From Iamia majanohamensis (GTDB taxonomy: Bacteria > Actinomycetota > Acidimicrobiia > Acidimicrobiales > Iamiaceae), in the NCBI RefSeq assembly GCF_028532485.1, contig NZ_CP116942.1:1984001-2048000 (forward strand): a stretch of DNA of 64,000 nt, given 5' to 3'. Under the pieces are notes generated by a model. The model was not told where the DNA came from. It was given only the letters and a program-made list of their open reading frames with translations, and made no database searches. The number at the start of each line of letters is the position of its first letter. The stretch's first letter is position 1. Made by a program: the position numbers and the translations under genes. This document shows positions 33,068 through 42,850 of the stretch, in pieces.

Positions 33068-33835
33068 GTGGACGACGCCGTCGCCCGCAACCGACGCCAC
33101 CGCACGACGCTCCTGGCGGTCGGCTTCCTGCTCGCCGCCGTGCCCCTGGCCGCCGTGGCCCTGGTGGTCGGCCTCGGCATCCTCGGCGTGCTCCTGGCCG
33201 TGCTGGTCGCGGCGGCGGTGGTCGGCGGGTGCTGGTGGGCTGCCGAGCCCGCCGCCCTGCGCCGCAGCGGCGCCCACCCCGCCACCGTCGGCATCGAGCC
33301 CCGCCTGCACAACCTGGTCGACGGCCTGTGCGCGGCCAGCGGCGTGGAGAAGCCCTCGCTCCACGTCATCGAGGACCCGGCCCCCAACGCCCTGGCGGTG
33401 GGCCGCTCGGTCGACCACTCCGCCATCGCCGTCACCCGGGGCCTGCTCGACACCATGACCCGGGTCGAGCTGGAGGCCGTGCTCGCCCACGAGCTCAGCC
33501 ACATCAAGAACGAGGACGTGCTGGTCGACACCCTGGCGGTCACCATGCCGGCCGCGGCCCGCCTGCTGCACCGCACCATGGGCCGCACCCGCGAGCCCCA
33601 GGCCGACCTGGCCGCGGTGGAGATGACCCGCTACCCGCCGGCGCTGGCGTCGGCGCTGACCAAGCTCCGCGACGCCGGCACCTACGTGTCCGCGGCCAGC
33701 TGGTCCACCGCCCACCTCTGGATCGCGGCCCCCCGCTCCGGGTCCGACGGCCCCGCCTCGGCTGACGGCACCGACGGGCGCTTCGACGACCACGTCCCGC
33801 TCGACGACCGCATCGCGACGCTCCAGGAGCTCTGA
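33068..33835 (+). CDS. M48 (HtpX-like) membrane metallopeptidase
   Basis: 255 residues. Two closely spaced N-terminal hydrophobic spans are followed by the catalytic region: LEAVLAHELSHIKNEDVLVDTL, holding HExxH, and TREPQADLAAVEMTRYPPAL with the third zinc ligand. HtpX peptidases clear misfolded membrane proteins. This one is shorter than E. coli HtpX (about 290) and lacks the second pair of strongly hydrophobic helices, though LAVTMPAAARLL could be a weak one. GTG start, 5 bases after the lemA stop; one operon. Confidence 0.87.
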   Translation: MDDAVARNRRHRTTLLAVGFLLAAVPLAAVALVVGLGILGVLLAVLVAAAVVGGCWWAAEPAALRRSGAHPATVGIEPRLHNLVDGLCAASGVEKPSLHVIEDPAPNALAVGRSVDHSAIAVTRGLLDTMTRVELEAVLAHELSHIKNEDVLVDTLAVTMPAAARLLHRTMGRTREPQADLAAVEMTRYPPALASALTKLRDAGTYVSAASWSTAHLWIAAPRSGSDGPASADGTDGRFDDHVPLDDRIATLQEL

Positions 33836-33836
33836 C

Positions 33837-35060
33837 GTGACGCTCCCCGCCCTCGGTCGGGCGTGGACGGCAGCCACGGGGACGTGGACCGGTCGACTCC
33901 TGTCGTCCCTCGCCGTCGGCGCGCTGGCCATCACCTCGATCGTCGTGCTGTCGGACGACGACGCCGACCAGACCACCACCGGTCCCGGCACCACCACCTC
34001 CACCGTCGCCGGCCCGACCTCGACCCGCGGCGGGGGAGAGGCCCCCACGACCACGGCTCCGGGCACCACCGCGGCCCCCACCACGGCGCCACCCCCGACG
34101 CTGCCGGCCCCGCCCGCCGAGGGGCTCCGGTTCCTCCCCGAGGACACCCCCGACAACGGCTCCGCGGCCCCGCTCACCGGGCTCCCCGTGCCCGACCCCG
34201 GCACCCTCGGCCGGGCCGCGCTGGCCGTGAAGATCGACAACCTCGACGTCCCGGGCGAGTCGGCCCGGCCCCAGACGGGCCTGGCCTTCGCCGACCTGGT
34301 GGTCGAGGAGGTGGTCGAGGGGGGCATCACCCGCTTCGTGGCCGTCCTGCACTCGACCGACGCCCCCGCGGTGGGCCCGGTGCGCTCGGCCCGCACCACC
34401 GACGTCCACCTCCTGCCGATCCTGGGCACCCCGCTCTTCGCCTACTCGGGCGGCAACCCGGGCGTCCTCGCCGCGGTGGCCGACGCACCGTCGATCGAGG
34501 ACCGCGGCGGTGAGTGGGCCCCGGCCTACGCCCGGGACGGCTCCCGGCGGGCGCCGCACAACCTCTACCTGCGGCCGTGGGAGATCTGGGCCCGCAGCGC
34601 CGGGGCCACCGTGCCGCCCCCGCTCGCCGAGTTCCGGCCCCGGGGGCAGGGCTCACCGGTGGGCGAGCCCGTCGCGGGCCTCGCCCTCGGCTTCGGCGGT
34701 GCGGCCGGGGCCCCCGCCTCCTGGCGGTGGCTGCCCGAGGAGGGCCGCTGGCTGCGCCAGCAGCGGGGGTCGGTGCACCTCGACGGGGCCGGCTACGCCA
34801 TCGGGCCGCGCAACGTGGTGGTGGTCTTCACCGACTACGTGGAGAGCCCGGTCGACACCCGCTCGCCCGAGGCCGTCACCGTCGGCAGCGGCGAGGCCTG
34901 GGTGTTCACCGACGGGAAGCTGGTGGAGGGCCGCTGGCAGCGCGACTCCCTCGACGCCCCCCTGTCGTTCGTCGACGGCAGCGGCGCCCCCGTCACCCTC
35001 TCGGCCGGGCGCACCTGGATCGAGCTGGTCCGGCCCGGCACCGCCGCGGTGGTCCGGTGA
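33837..35060 (+). CDS. DUF3048 (YerB-like) exported or membrane-anchored protein
   Basis: 407 residues. One N-terminal helix (LLSSLAVGALAITSIVVLS) precedes a Thr/Pro-rich linker of 70 residues. The DUF3048 domain then shows LTGLPVPDPGTLGRAALAVKIDN, SARPQTGLAFADLVVEEVVEGGITRF, GPVRSARTTDVHLL, FAYSGGNPG and RAPHNLYL; a C-terminal half ends WIELVRPG. YerB-type proteins are extracytoplasmic with unknown activity. The GTG start lies one base after the peptidase stop, suggesting coupling. Confidence 0.88.
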   Translation: MTLPALGRAWTAATGTWTGRLLSSLAVGALAITSIVVLSDDDADQTTTGPGTTTSTVAGPTSTRGGGEAPTTTAPGTTAAPTTAPPPTLPAPPAEGLRFLPEDTPDNGSAAPLTGLPVPDPGTLGRAALAVKIDNLDVPGESARPQTGLAFADLVVEEVVEGGITRFVAVLHSTDAPAVGPVRSARTTDVHLLPILGTPLFAYSGGNPGVLAAVADAPSIEDRGGEWAPAYARDGSRRAPHNLYLRPWEIWARSAGATVPPPLAEFRPRGQGSPVGEPVAGLALGFGGAAGAPASWRWLPEEGRWLRQQRGSVHLDGAGYAIGPRNVVVVFTDYVESPVDTRSPEAVTVGSGEAWVFTDGKLVEGRWQRDSLDAPLSFVDGSGAPVTLSAGRTWIELVRPGTAAVVR

Positions 35061-35167
35061 CCGCCCCCCGGACCGGGCGCACGGCATCGACCGCCGCCGC
35101 ACCAGGAGGGTCCGAGTCGGCCTCGGCGCGATTGGCCGCCGGTGCGGACGGGGGAGACAATGGACCC

Positions 35168-35587
35168 GTGACCACCGCTGTGCCGGCCTCCGAGGCCACG
35201 CTCCGCACCGACGTCGGACCGGCCCGCCGACCGGCCGCCGACCGGTTCATGCGGCGCCTCCTGCGCATCAGCCCGGCCCAGCCCCGCCTGGACGAGACCG
35301 AGCTCCGCAGCGCCTTCAGCCGCTCGATCGTGGTGTCGGCCATCCGCTGCACCCTCACCTACCTGGTCCTCCCGTTCCTCGCCCCCGTGCTCGGCGTGGC
35401 CGCCGGGGTCGGCCCCTGGATCGGGATCCCGCTCGGTGCCGTCGCCATCGTCTTCAACGTGAAGAGCATCCGCCGCTTCTGGCGGGCCGACCACCGCTGG
35501 CGGTGGGCCTACACCGCCATCGGCACGACCGTGATCGTGCTGCTCCTGGTCCTCGTGGTCGGCGACCTCGTCGAGCTGCTCACCTGA
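35168..35587 (+). CDS. Conserved small membrane protein
   Basis: 139 residues, GTG start with GACAAT 6 nt upstream. A soluble N terminus of about 55 residues is followed by two or three helices (AIRCTLTYLVLPFLAPVLGVAAGVG, IGIPLGAVAIVFNV, IGTTVIVLLLVLVVGDLVELL) and an intervening basic loop KSIRRFWRADHRWRW. I recognise no assigned function; similar short membrane proteins are common in Acidimicrobiia and related groups. It is followed after 4 bases by a DUF454 gene. Confidence 0.65.
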   Translation: MTTAVPASEATLRTDVGPARRPAADRFMRRLLRISPAQPRLDETELRSAFSRSIVVSAIRCTLTYLVLPFLAPVLGVAAGVGPWIGIPLGAVAIVFNVKSIRRFWRADHRWRWAYTAIGTTVIVLLLVLVVGDLVELLT

Positions 35588-35591
35588 TCCC

Positions 35592-36041
35592 GTGACGGCG
35601 CCGGTCGAGCCCTCCACGGTCTCCCGGCACCGCACGGTCCGAGCCGCCTACGTCGTGGCCGGCTTCGGCGCCGTCGGTGTCGGCGGCGTCGGCGTGGTGG
35701 TGCCGGGCCTGCCCACCACCGTGTTCTTCGTCATCGCGGCGTGGTGCTTCTCGCGCTCGAGCCCCCGCTTCGAGCGCTGGGTGCTCGACCTCCCCGGCGT
35801 GGGCCGCATGGTCCGCGACCACCGGGCCGGGCTGGGCATGCCCCGCCGGGCCAAGGTCATCGCCTGCTCCATGATCGTGGTGGCCTGCAGCCTGAGCGCC
35901 GCCCTCGGGTTCTCCACCTGGCTCCCCCGGGCGATCGTCCTGGCCGCCGGGGCCGTCGGCATCGCCTGGATCCTCCTGCGGGTGCCGACCCGCGAGGCCG
36001 TGCTCGCGGCCCGGGCCGAGCGCCAGCTCACCCCCTCCTGA
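35592..36041 (+). CDS. DUF454 (YbaN-like) membrane protein
   Basis: 149 residues. The family motif is plain: GVGVVVPGLPTTVFFVIAAWCFSRSSPRFERWVLDLPGVG, then a basic loop RDHRAGLGMPRRAKVIA and two more hydrophobic spans. The family's function is unknown; it is a small inner-membrane protein usually 120-150 residues. GTG start; probably co-transcribed with the gene in front. Confidence 0.85.
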   Translation: MTAPVEPSTVSRHRTVRAAYVVAGFGAVGVGGVGVVVPGLPTTVFFVIAAWCFSRSSPRFERWVLDLPGVGRMVRDHRAGLGMPRRAKVIACSMIVVACSLSAALGFSTWLPRAIVLAAGAVGIAWILLRVPTREAVLAARAERQLTPS

Positions 36042-36094
36042 CCACGGCGGCCCGAGGGCGCGGATCCGGCTTCGGGGGTCCGGGCGGCGGGTCG

Positions 36095-36100
36095 TACACT
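36095..36100 (+). promoter_or_regulatory. Leaderless -10 element of pdxS
   Basis: TACACT, 7 nt before the ATG. Confidence 0.6.
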
Positions 36101-36107
36101 GGACCCC

Positions 36108-37016
36108 ATGTCCGAGAGCCCCACCCCCGCCGGCACCCCGCCTGAGACAGGCACCTTCCGGGTGAAGCGGGGCCTGGCCGAGATGCTGCGGGGCGGCGTC
36201 ATCATGGACGTGGTCGACCCCGAGCAGGCCCGCATCGCCGAGGACGCCGGCGCGGTGGCCGTGATGGCCCTCGAGCGGGTGCCGTCGGACATCCGCCGCG
36301 ACGGCGGCGTGGCCCGCATGAGCGACCCCGAGATGATCGAGGGCATCAAGGCCGTCACCACCGTCCCGGTCATGGCCAAGGCCCGCATCGGCCACTTCGT
36401 CGAGGCCCAGGTCCTCGAGGCCCTCGGCGTCGACTTCGTCGACGAGTCCGAGGTCCTCACCCCCGCCGACGAGGCCCACCACATCGACAAGTGGGCCTTC
36501 ACCGTCCCCTTCGTGTGCGGCGCCACCAACCTGGGCGAGGCCCTCCGGCGCATCTCCGAGGGCGCCTGCATGATCCGCTCCAAGGGCGAGGCCGGCACCG
36601 GCAACATCGTCGAGGCCGTGCGCCACCTGCGCTCGATCCTGGGCGACGTCCGCCGCCTCACCCAGGCCGACCCGGCCGAGCAGTTCGAGTGGGCCAAGCG
36701 CCTCGCCGCCCCCCTCCCGCTCGTGCAGGAGGTGGCCAGCACCGGGCGCCTGCCCGTCCCGCTCTTCTGCGCCGGCGGCATCGCCACCCCGGCCGACGCC
36801 GCCCTCACCATGCAGCTGGGCGCCGAGGCGACCTTCGTCGGCTCCGGCATCTTCAAGAGCGACGACCCCGCCCGCCGGGCCAAGGCCATCGTCGAGGCCA
36901 CCACCCACTACCGGGACCCCGAGATCCTGGCCAAGGTGTCGCGGGGCCTCGGCACCGCCATGCCGGGCCTCGAGGTCGCCGGCCTGGAGACCACCTTCGC
37001 CGAGCGGGGCTGGTAG
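36108..37016 (+). CDS. pdxS: Pyridoxal 5'-phosphate synthase subunit PdxS
   Basis: 302 residues, full length. Highly conserved: [18 protein letters not shown], catalytic lysines in [15 protein letters not shown] and [18 protein letters not shown], and [20 protein letters not shown]. It condenses ribose 5-phosphate, glyceraldehyde 3-phosphate and ammonia (from PdxT) into PLP, as a dodecamer. pdxT follows after 35 bp. The first 15 residues are a variable tail. Confidence 0.97.
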   Translation: MSESPTPAGTPPETGTFRVKRGLAEMLRGGVIMDVVDPEQARIAEDAGAVAVMALERVPSDIRRDGGVARMSDPEMIEGIKAVTTVPVMAKARIGHFVEAQVLEALGVDFVDESEVLTPADEAHHIDKWAFTVPFVCGATNLGEALRRISEGACMIRSKGEAGTGNIVEAVRHLRSILGDVRRLTQADPAEQFEWAKRLAAPLPLVQEVASTGRLPVPLFCAGGIATPADAALTMQLGAEATFVGSGIFKSDDPARRAKAIVEATTHYRDPEILAKVSRGLGTAMPGLEVAGLETTFAERGW

Positions 37017-37051
37017 CCGGTGCCCGGCCGCCCCGAGCCGGAGCCCCCCGG

Positions 37052-37681
37052 ATGGCGGGCGCCGCTCCTCCCGACGCCCCCCGCCCCGGCCTGAAGGTCG
37101 GCATCCTCGCCCTCCAGGGCGAGGTCTCCCGCCACGCCGCCGCCCTGCGCGCCCTCGGCGCCACCCCGGTCGAGGTGCGGGGCCCGGCCGACCTGGCCGG
37201 CGTCGACGGCCTGGTGCTGCCCGGCGGCGAGTCGACCACCATGTCCAAGCTGCTCGACAGCAGCGACCTGCGGGCGCCGCTCGCGGCGCGGCTGGCCGAC
37301 GGCATGCCCGCCCTCGGCACCTGCGCGGGGATGATCCTGCTGGCCACCGAGGTCCTCGACGGCCGGGCCGACCAGCAGAGCCTGGGCACCATCGACGTGA
37401 CCGTCCGGCGCAACGCCTTCGGCCGCCAGGTGAACTCCTTCGAGGCCGACCTCGACCTCACCTGGGACGGTGCCGCGGTCGACGGCGGACCCTTCCACGC
37501 CGTGTTCATCCGAGCCCCGGTCGTGGAGGCCGCAGGACCCGACGTCGAGGTGCTGGCCCGGGTCGGGGAGCACCCGGTCCTGGCCCGCCAGGGCCCGACG
37601 GTCGTGGCATCGTTCCACCCGGAGCTCACCGACGACCTGCGCCTCCACCGCCTCTTCCTGTCCACCTTCGAGGAGAACTGA
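37052..37681 (+). CDS. pdxT: Pyridoxal 5'-phosphate synthase glutaminase subunit PdxT
   Basis: 209 residues. Class I glutamine amidotransferase with VGILALQGEVSRH, LPGGESTTMSKL, nucleophile GTCAGMILLA and the His/Glu pair in FHPELTDD near the C terminus. It releases ammonia from glutamine for PdxS. The start ATG is followed by a 14-residue extension relative to many homologues. Its TGA overlaps the ATG of yebC (TGATG). Confidence 0.95.
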   Translation: MAGAAPPDAPRPGLKVGILALQGEVSRHAAALRALGATPVEVRGPADLAGVDGLVLPGGESTTMSKLLDSSDLRAPLAARLADGMPALGTCAGMILLATEVLDGRADQQSLGTIDVTVRRNAFGRQVNSFEADLDLTWDGAAVDGGPFHAVFIRAPVVEAAGPDVEVLARVGEHPVLARQGPTVVASFHPELTDDLRLHRLFLSTFEEN

Positions 37682-38433
37682 TGTCCGGCCATTCCAAGTG
37701 GGCCACGATCAAGCACAAGAAGGGCGCCGCCGACGCCAAGCGGGGCAAGCTCTTCGCCAAGCTCATCCGCCAGGTCGAGGTGGCCGCCCGCCAGGGCGGG
37801 GCCGACCTCGACGCCAACCCCACCCTGCGGACCATGTACCAGAAGGCCCGCGACGCCTCGGTGCCCCTCGACACCATCGAGCGGGCCGTCAAGCGGGCCA
37901 CCGGCGACCTCGACGGCGTCGTCTACGAGCAGATCACCTACGAGGGCTACGCCCCCCACGGCGTCGCCGTGCTCATCGACGTCCTCACCGACAACCGCAA
38001 CCGCTCCGGCTCCGAGGTGCGCACCATATTCAGCCGGGCCGGCGGGTCCCTGGCCGAGCCCGGCTCGGTGGCCTGGCAGTTCGACCGCAAGGGCCAGGTC
38101 ATCGTCGACCGCGAGGCCGACGAGGACGAGCTCATGCTCACCGCCCTCGACGCCGGTGCCGAGGACCTCACCGACGACGAGGTCGCCTGGCGGGTCACCT
38201 GCGAGCCCGGCGACGTCGAGGACGTCCGCAAGGCCCTCGAGGAGGCCGACTTCACCGTGCGGTCGTCGGACACCCTCATGGTCGCGGCGAACCTGGTGCC
38301 GCTGGAGGACGCCTCCGCGGCCCGCTCCGTGCTGGCGCTCATCGACTCCCTCGAGGACAGCGACGACGTGCAGGACGTGCACGCCAACTTCGACATCCCC
38401 GACGACGTGTTCGCCTCGCTCGATGCCGGCTGA
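37681..38433 (+). CDS. yebC: YebC/PmpR family regulator
   Basis: 250 residues with the invariant start MSGHSKWATIKHKKGAADAK, then YEGYAPHGVAVLIDVLTDNRNR and a C-terminal VHANFDIPDD. YebC proteins were described as transcription regulators and more recently as ribosome-associated factors helping proline-rich stretches. pdxS-pdxT-yebC-ruvC order is a classic actinobacterial arrangement; here a peroxiredoxin, a DUF559-like gene and an ABC exporter are inserted before ruvC. Confidence 0.96.
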   Translation: MSGHSKWATIKHKKGAADAKRGKLFAKLIRQVEVAARQGGADLDANPTLRTMYQKARDASVPLDTIERAVKRATGDLDGVVYEQITYEGYAPHGVAVLIDVLTDNRNRSGSEVRTIFSRAGGSLAEPGSVAWQFDRKGQVIVDREADEDELMLTALDAGAEDLTDDEVAWRVTCEPGDVEDVRKALEEADFTVRSSDTLMVAANLVPLEDASAARSVLALIDSLEDSDDVQDVHANFDIPDDVFASLDAG

Positions 38434-38520
38434 GCCCGGCGTGCCGGCGCCGCCGGCCCGGCCCATCCCCGCCGGGGAGGGCACCGAACCGACCCACGTG
38501 GGCCAGCGAGGAGGACCAGG

Positions 38521-38985
38521 GTGGGGCTGAGGGTCGGCGACGCCGCCCCCGACTTCACCCTGCCCGGCGTGGAGGGCGACCAGGTCGGGTCCTGGACGCT
38601 CTCCGCCCTGCGGGGCCAGCCCGTCGTGCTCGTCTTCTACCCGGGCGACGGCACGCCGGTCTGCACCCGCCAGCTGGTCACCTACACCGACGAGATCGAG
38701 GCCTTCGCCGACGTCGGTGCCCTGGTGCTCGCCCTCAGCCCGCAGTCGGTCGAGAGCCACCAGGCCTTCGCCCGGGCCCACGGCGGCTTCGCCTTCCCCC
38801 TCCTCGCCGACGAGGAGAAGGCGGTCGGCCACGCCTTCGGCACCGTCGGGCCCCTGGGCTTCTACCGGCGGTCGGTGTTCGTGGTCGACGCCGGTGGCAC
38901 GGTCGGCTGGATCCACCGGGCCGTGGCCGGGCTCACCTTCCAGCCCCCCGACGACATCGCCGCCGCGGTGGCCCGCTCCACCTGA
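38521..38985 (+). CDS. Peroxiredoxin, BCP/PrxQ-like, single cysteine
   Basis: 154 residues, GTG start with GGAGGACC just upstream. The peroxidatic motif is YPGDGTPVCTRQL, where PxxxT/SxxC appears as DGTPVCT. The remaining fold segments are VGDAAPDFTLP, VVLVFYPG, VLALSPQSVESHQAF and RSVFVVDAGGTVGW. Only one cysteine is present, so no resolving cysteine within the chain; reduction must use an external thiol. It detoxifies peroxides in the cytosol. Confidence 0.88.
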   Translation: MGLRVGDAAPDFTLPGVEGDQVGSWTLSALRGQPVVLVFYPGDGTPVCTRQLVTYTDEIEAFADVGALVLALSPQSVESHQAFARAHGGFAFPLLADEEKAVGHAFGTVGPLGFYRRSVFVVDAGGTVGWIHRAVAGLTFQPPDDIAAAVARST

Positions 38986-39018
38986 GCTTCCGCCGGGTCG
39001 GCGGACCGGCCCTCCGTT

Positions 39019-39060
39019 CTGAGGCATGCGACCGCCACCTGTGGCGCCTGGGTGCCTCAG
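39019..39060 (+). repeat. 42-bp repeat, family 2, copy F
   Basis: Starts CTGAGGCATG and ends GTGCCTCAG. The near-complementary ends enclose a GC-rich core. The partner starts 70 bp later. Confidence 0.75.
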
Positions 39061-39088
39061 GACCGAGCGGGCGCCGTCGGGGCGGCTT

Positions 39089-39130
39089 CTGAGGCACGGC
39101 GTGGCCGTGGGTGGCGTCGAGGTGCCTCTG
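39089..39130 (+). repeat. 42-bp repeat, family 2, copy G
   Basis: Starts CTGAGGCACG, ends GGTGCCTCTG; flanked by TT and AA as in other copies. It ends 9 bp before the stop of the DUF559-like gene. Confidence 0.75.
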
Positions 39131-39139
39131 AAGGGTCGG

Positions 39140-40093
39140 TCAGGCTGCGTCCGCAGCGCGTCGGGCGTTGCGCAGTGCGGCCCCCACGACCTCCACCAGC
39201 CACCGGGGGTCGTGCACGACCTGGTCGTAGGTGACCTGGTGCACCGTGAAGCCCAGGAGGGTGAGGCGGCTGGCACGTGCTGCGTCGGCGCTCAGCTGTG
39301 GTCGCGAGGCGTGGTGAGCATGGCCGAGCGCCTCGATGACGATCCGCTCGGCCGGGTAGAGCATGTCGACGCGGGCGACGAAGGCACCACGGCGCCGGAC
39401 CCGTCGCTGGACCGCAGGCAGGGGCAGACCGGCCTCGGACAGGATCCGGAGCACCTCCCGCTCGAGCCAGCTCTCGGTCGGGCCCAGGGACGCCCGCTCG
39501 GCGAGCACGTCCTCGAAGCGGCTCACGCCGTCGCGCCCGCGGCAACGTCGCCGCTCCAACACCCACCACAGCCATCGGTCCGAGGCCAGGCGGCGTCGGA
39601 CCGCATCCTCGACCGCGGCGACGAGGTCGGTCCGAGGCAGCTCGTGGGGACCGAGGGCGGCAAGGCCCAGCAGTGTGCGGGCCACGCTGGTGGTGGGGAT
39701 CGGGCCGATGCGGACGATGTCGTCGTCCGGGAGGTTGGTGGACGTGTGCACCCGGCGGCCGGGCTCCGAGGAGCGACGACGGGTGGAGCGGCCCTTGGCC
39801 ACCGTGACCTCGACCGCTGGCCCCGGTGGTGCGAGGCCGTGCAGCCAGGCGGCCGTGCGGTGGGAGGCCACGGCGTGGAGGTCGAGGCACAGCGCCAACA
39901 CGTCGGCCCGGCGGCTCGGAGGCGCGCTCGCCAACCGGTACGTGTGGTGCCCGGCCGGGACGAGGAGCCCCTGGGCGACGCGACGGGCGGCGCTGCGGGC
40001 CGGGAGCCCGGCCTCGCGGAGCTGGGCGGCGGTGATGAGGCCGAGCTGTGAGCGGGCCCGCTCGGCGATGGCCCGTTCGGTCATCGGGTCCAT
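39140..40093 (-). CDS. AbiEi-type wHTH plus DUF559-like nuclease-fold protein
   Basis: 317 residues. The N terminus reads as the winged-helix of AbiEi_4-type antitoxins: RSQLGLITAAQLREAGLPARSAARRVAQG, then a strand pair GHHTYRLA and CLDLHAVASHRTAAWLHGLA. The C terminus has VDMLYPAERIVIEALGHAHH, the D...E pattern of the DUF559/Vsr-like PD-(D/E)XK fold. Such proteins are abundant in Actinobacteria, with unproven function in DNA cleavage or regulation. The ATG at 40093 is chosen: TAGACA lies 7 nt upstream. It is bracketed by a pair of 42-bp repeats on each side, which may mean it was inserted or is maintained with them. Confidence 0.75.
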   Translation of the reverse strand: MDPMTERAIAERARSQLGLITAAQLREAGLPARSAARRVAQGLLVPAGHHTYRLASAPPSRRADVLALCLDLHAVASHRTAAWLHGLAPPGPAVEVTVAKGRSTRRRSSEPGRRVHTSTNLPDDDIVRIGPIPTTSVARTLLGLAALGPHELPRTDLVAAVEDAVRRRLASDRWLWWVLERRRCRGRDGVSRFEDVLAERASLGPTESWLEREVLRILSEAGLPLPAVQRRVRRRGAFVARVDMLYPAERIVIEALGHAHHASRPQLSADAARASRLTLLGFTVHQVTYDQVVHDPRWLVEVVGAALRNARRAADAA

Positions 40094-40175
40094 GCGTCGA
40101 TGTCTACCGGGCCCCTGTGACACCGGGCTCCTGCGGGCTGACGTCCCCTGAGGCCGTCCACCAGCCGGCGCCCTT

Positions 40176-40217
40176 CCGAGGCACGCGGCGGCCAGGCGTG
40201 GCGCCGAGGTGCCTCAG
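40176..40217 (+). repeat. 42-bp repeat, family 2, copy H
   Basis: Starts CCGAGGCACG, ends GAGGTGCCTCAG. First of the pair on the 5' side of the DUF559-like gene; partner 71 bp on. Confidence 0.75.
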
Positions 40218-40246
40218 AAGGGCATCCGGGTGGACGGTGGGGGGTT

Positions 40247-40288
40247 CTGGGGCACGTCGCAGCCACGGGTGGCGCCGACGTGCCTCAG
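40247..40288 (+). repeat. 42-bp repeat, family 2, copy I
   Basis: Starts CTGGGGCACG, ends GACGTGCCTCAG. It lies about 46 bp past the stop of the ABC permease gene. Confidence 0.75.
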
Positions 40289-40334
40289 AACGGGGTGGGG
40301 CCGGGGGGCCCGACCGAGGGCGCTGGGGGACCGG

Positions 40335-41155
40335 TCAGATGCCGTCGACGACGCCGAGGAGGCGGGAGCGCCGGGTGGTGGCCATGCCCCGGGCGAGCGA
40401 GGCGATGGCGATGACCCAGGCCACGGCCCCGATCACCCAGCCCAGGCCGGCGGCGCCGAACAGCGAGCCGGTGGCCTGGCCGTAGGCGATGCCGATGAGC
40501 GGCAGGGTCACCAGGCCCGAGGCCTGCTGGGCCGCGGCCGTCGACTTCACCCGGGACGACAGGCGCAGCACGATCGACAGGGCGATGGCCAGGAACGGCG
40601 GCAGCACCCAGAGCACCATCACCCACCACTGCGGGGTGGGGAAGAACCAGCCGCCGACCTCGGGGCCGACCAGCAGGTTGACGATGAGCGAGTAGGCGCC
40701 GAAGCCGAGGAACGTGGTCAGGTAGCCCGGGACGATGCTGGCGATCACCTTGCCCAGGTAGATCTCCCGGGCCTCGGCGGGGGAGTGGGCCAGGAACTCG
40801 CCGGTGCCCCGCTCCCGCTCGCCGACCAGGCTGGCCGCCCCCACCGCGGTGGAGATGGTGAGGGGCACCACGATCGCCACCGGGGCCAGGAGGAACACGG
40901 CCAGGGCGTAGGACGTCCGGCCCGACGAGGCCACGTCGGGGATCGACTGCTGGGCCCCCGCCGGCAGCACGTCGATGGCCTTGGACACGTTGTCCACCGC
41001 CTCGACGTTGCCGATCTGGGTGATGGTGAGGAACAGCACCGTGGGCACGACCACGAAGAAGAGGGCCCCGAGGATGGCCATGGGACCCCAGAAGTCCTTG
41101 GCCTGGGACAGCTGGCGCAGCTCGGTGCGGATGACGATGCGGACGCGCTGCCAGC

Positions 41156-41159
<4 letters not shown>
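40335..41159 (-). CDS. ABC-2 type transporter permease (NatB-like)
   Basis: 274 residues. Six hydrophobic spans are visible, for example MAILGALFFVVVPTVLFLTI, AVFLLAPVAIVVPLTIS, IVPGYLTTFLGFGAYSLIV and WVIGAVAWVIAIASL, with SLVGERERGTGEFLAHSP between helices 2 and 3, the conserved cytosolic loop of ABC-2 exporters. It pairs with the ATPase gene in front, overlapping it by 4 bp. The substrate is unknown; export of a drug, ion or lipid is typical. Confidence 0.88.
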
Positions 41160-42247
<1,088 letters not shown>

Positions 42248-42313
42248 CCCGCCTCCATCGGCCGCAGGCCCGTCGGCGTGAGCCAGGTCCCGGGTCGGGG
42301 GTGGGCGCTGGCC

Positions 42314-42319
42314 TAGGCT
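42314..42319 (+). promoter_or_regulatory. Leaderless -10 element of ruvC
   Basis: TAGGCT, 8 nt before the GTG start of ruvC. Confidence 0.55.
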
Positions 42320-42327
42320 CCGAACCT

Positions 42328-42834
42328 GTGTTCGTCCTCGGCATCGACCCCGGCCTCACCCGGTGCGGCTACGCCTGCCTGGAGGCCGGCGCCCCCGGGC
42401 GCCCGGCCCGGGCCCGGGCCATCGGCGTGATCCGCACCGACCCCGGCGACGGCCTGCCCGCCCGCCTGGGCGAGCTCCAGCAGGAGCTGGCCGACCTCAT
42501 CGCCGAGACCCGCCCTGCGGTGGTCGCCGTCGAGCGGGTCTTCTTCCAGGTCAACGTGCGCACCGCCATGGCCGTGGGCCAGGCCAGCGGGCTGGCCATG
42601 GCCGAGGCCCACCGGGCCGGTGCCGAGGTCGTCGAGTACACCCCGACCCAGGTCAAGCAGGCCGTGGCCGGCGACGGGCGGGCCGACAAGGACCAGGTCG
42701 CCCGCATGGTCCAGGCCCTCCTCGGCCTGGCCGTCGCCCCCCGCCCGGCCGACGCCGCCGACGCCGCCGCCCTCGCCCTCTGCCACCTGGCCCACGCCCC
42801 GATCCGGCGCCAGGTGGCGGTGGGCCGCGGGTGA
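42328..42834 (+). CDS. ruvC: Crossover junction endodeoxyribonuclease RuvC
   Basis: 168 residues, GTG start. Catalytic acidic residues are visible in GIDPGLTRCG, VAVERVFFQVNVRTAM and ADAADAAALALCH. The segment VEYTPTQVKQAVAGDGRADKDQV is the family marker. It resolves Holliday junctions by symmetric nicking with RuvAB. Start of the ruvCAB operon; ruvA follows after 16 bp. Confidence 0.96.
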   Translation: MFVLGIDPGLTRCGYACLEAGAPGRPARARAIGVIRTDPGDGLPARLGELQQELADLIAETRPAVVAVERVFFQVNVRTAMAVGQASGLAMAEAHRAGAEVVEYTPTQVKQAVAGDGRADKDQVARMVQALLGLAVAPRPADAADAAALALCHLAHAPIRRQVAVGRG

Positions 42835-42850
42835 GCACGGGAGCGCGACC

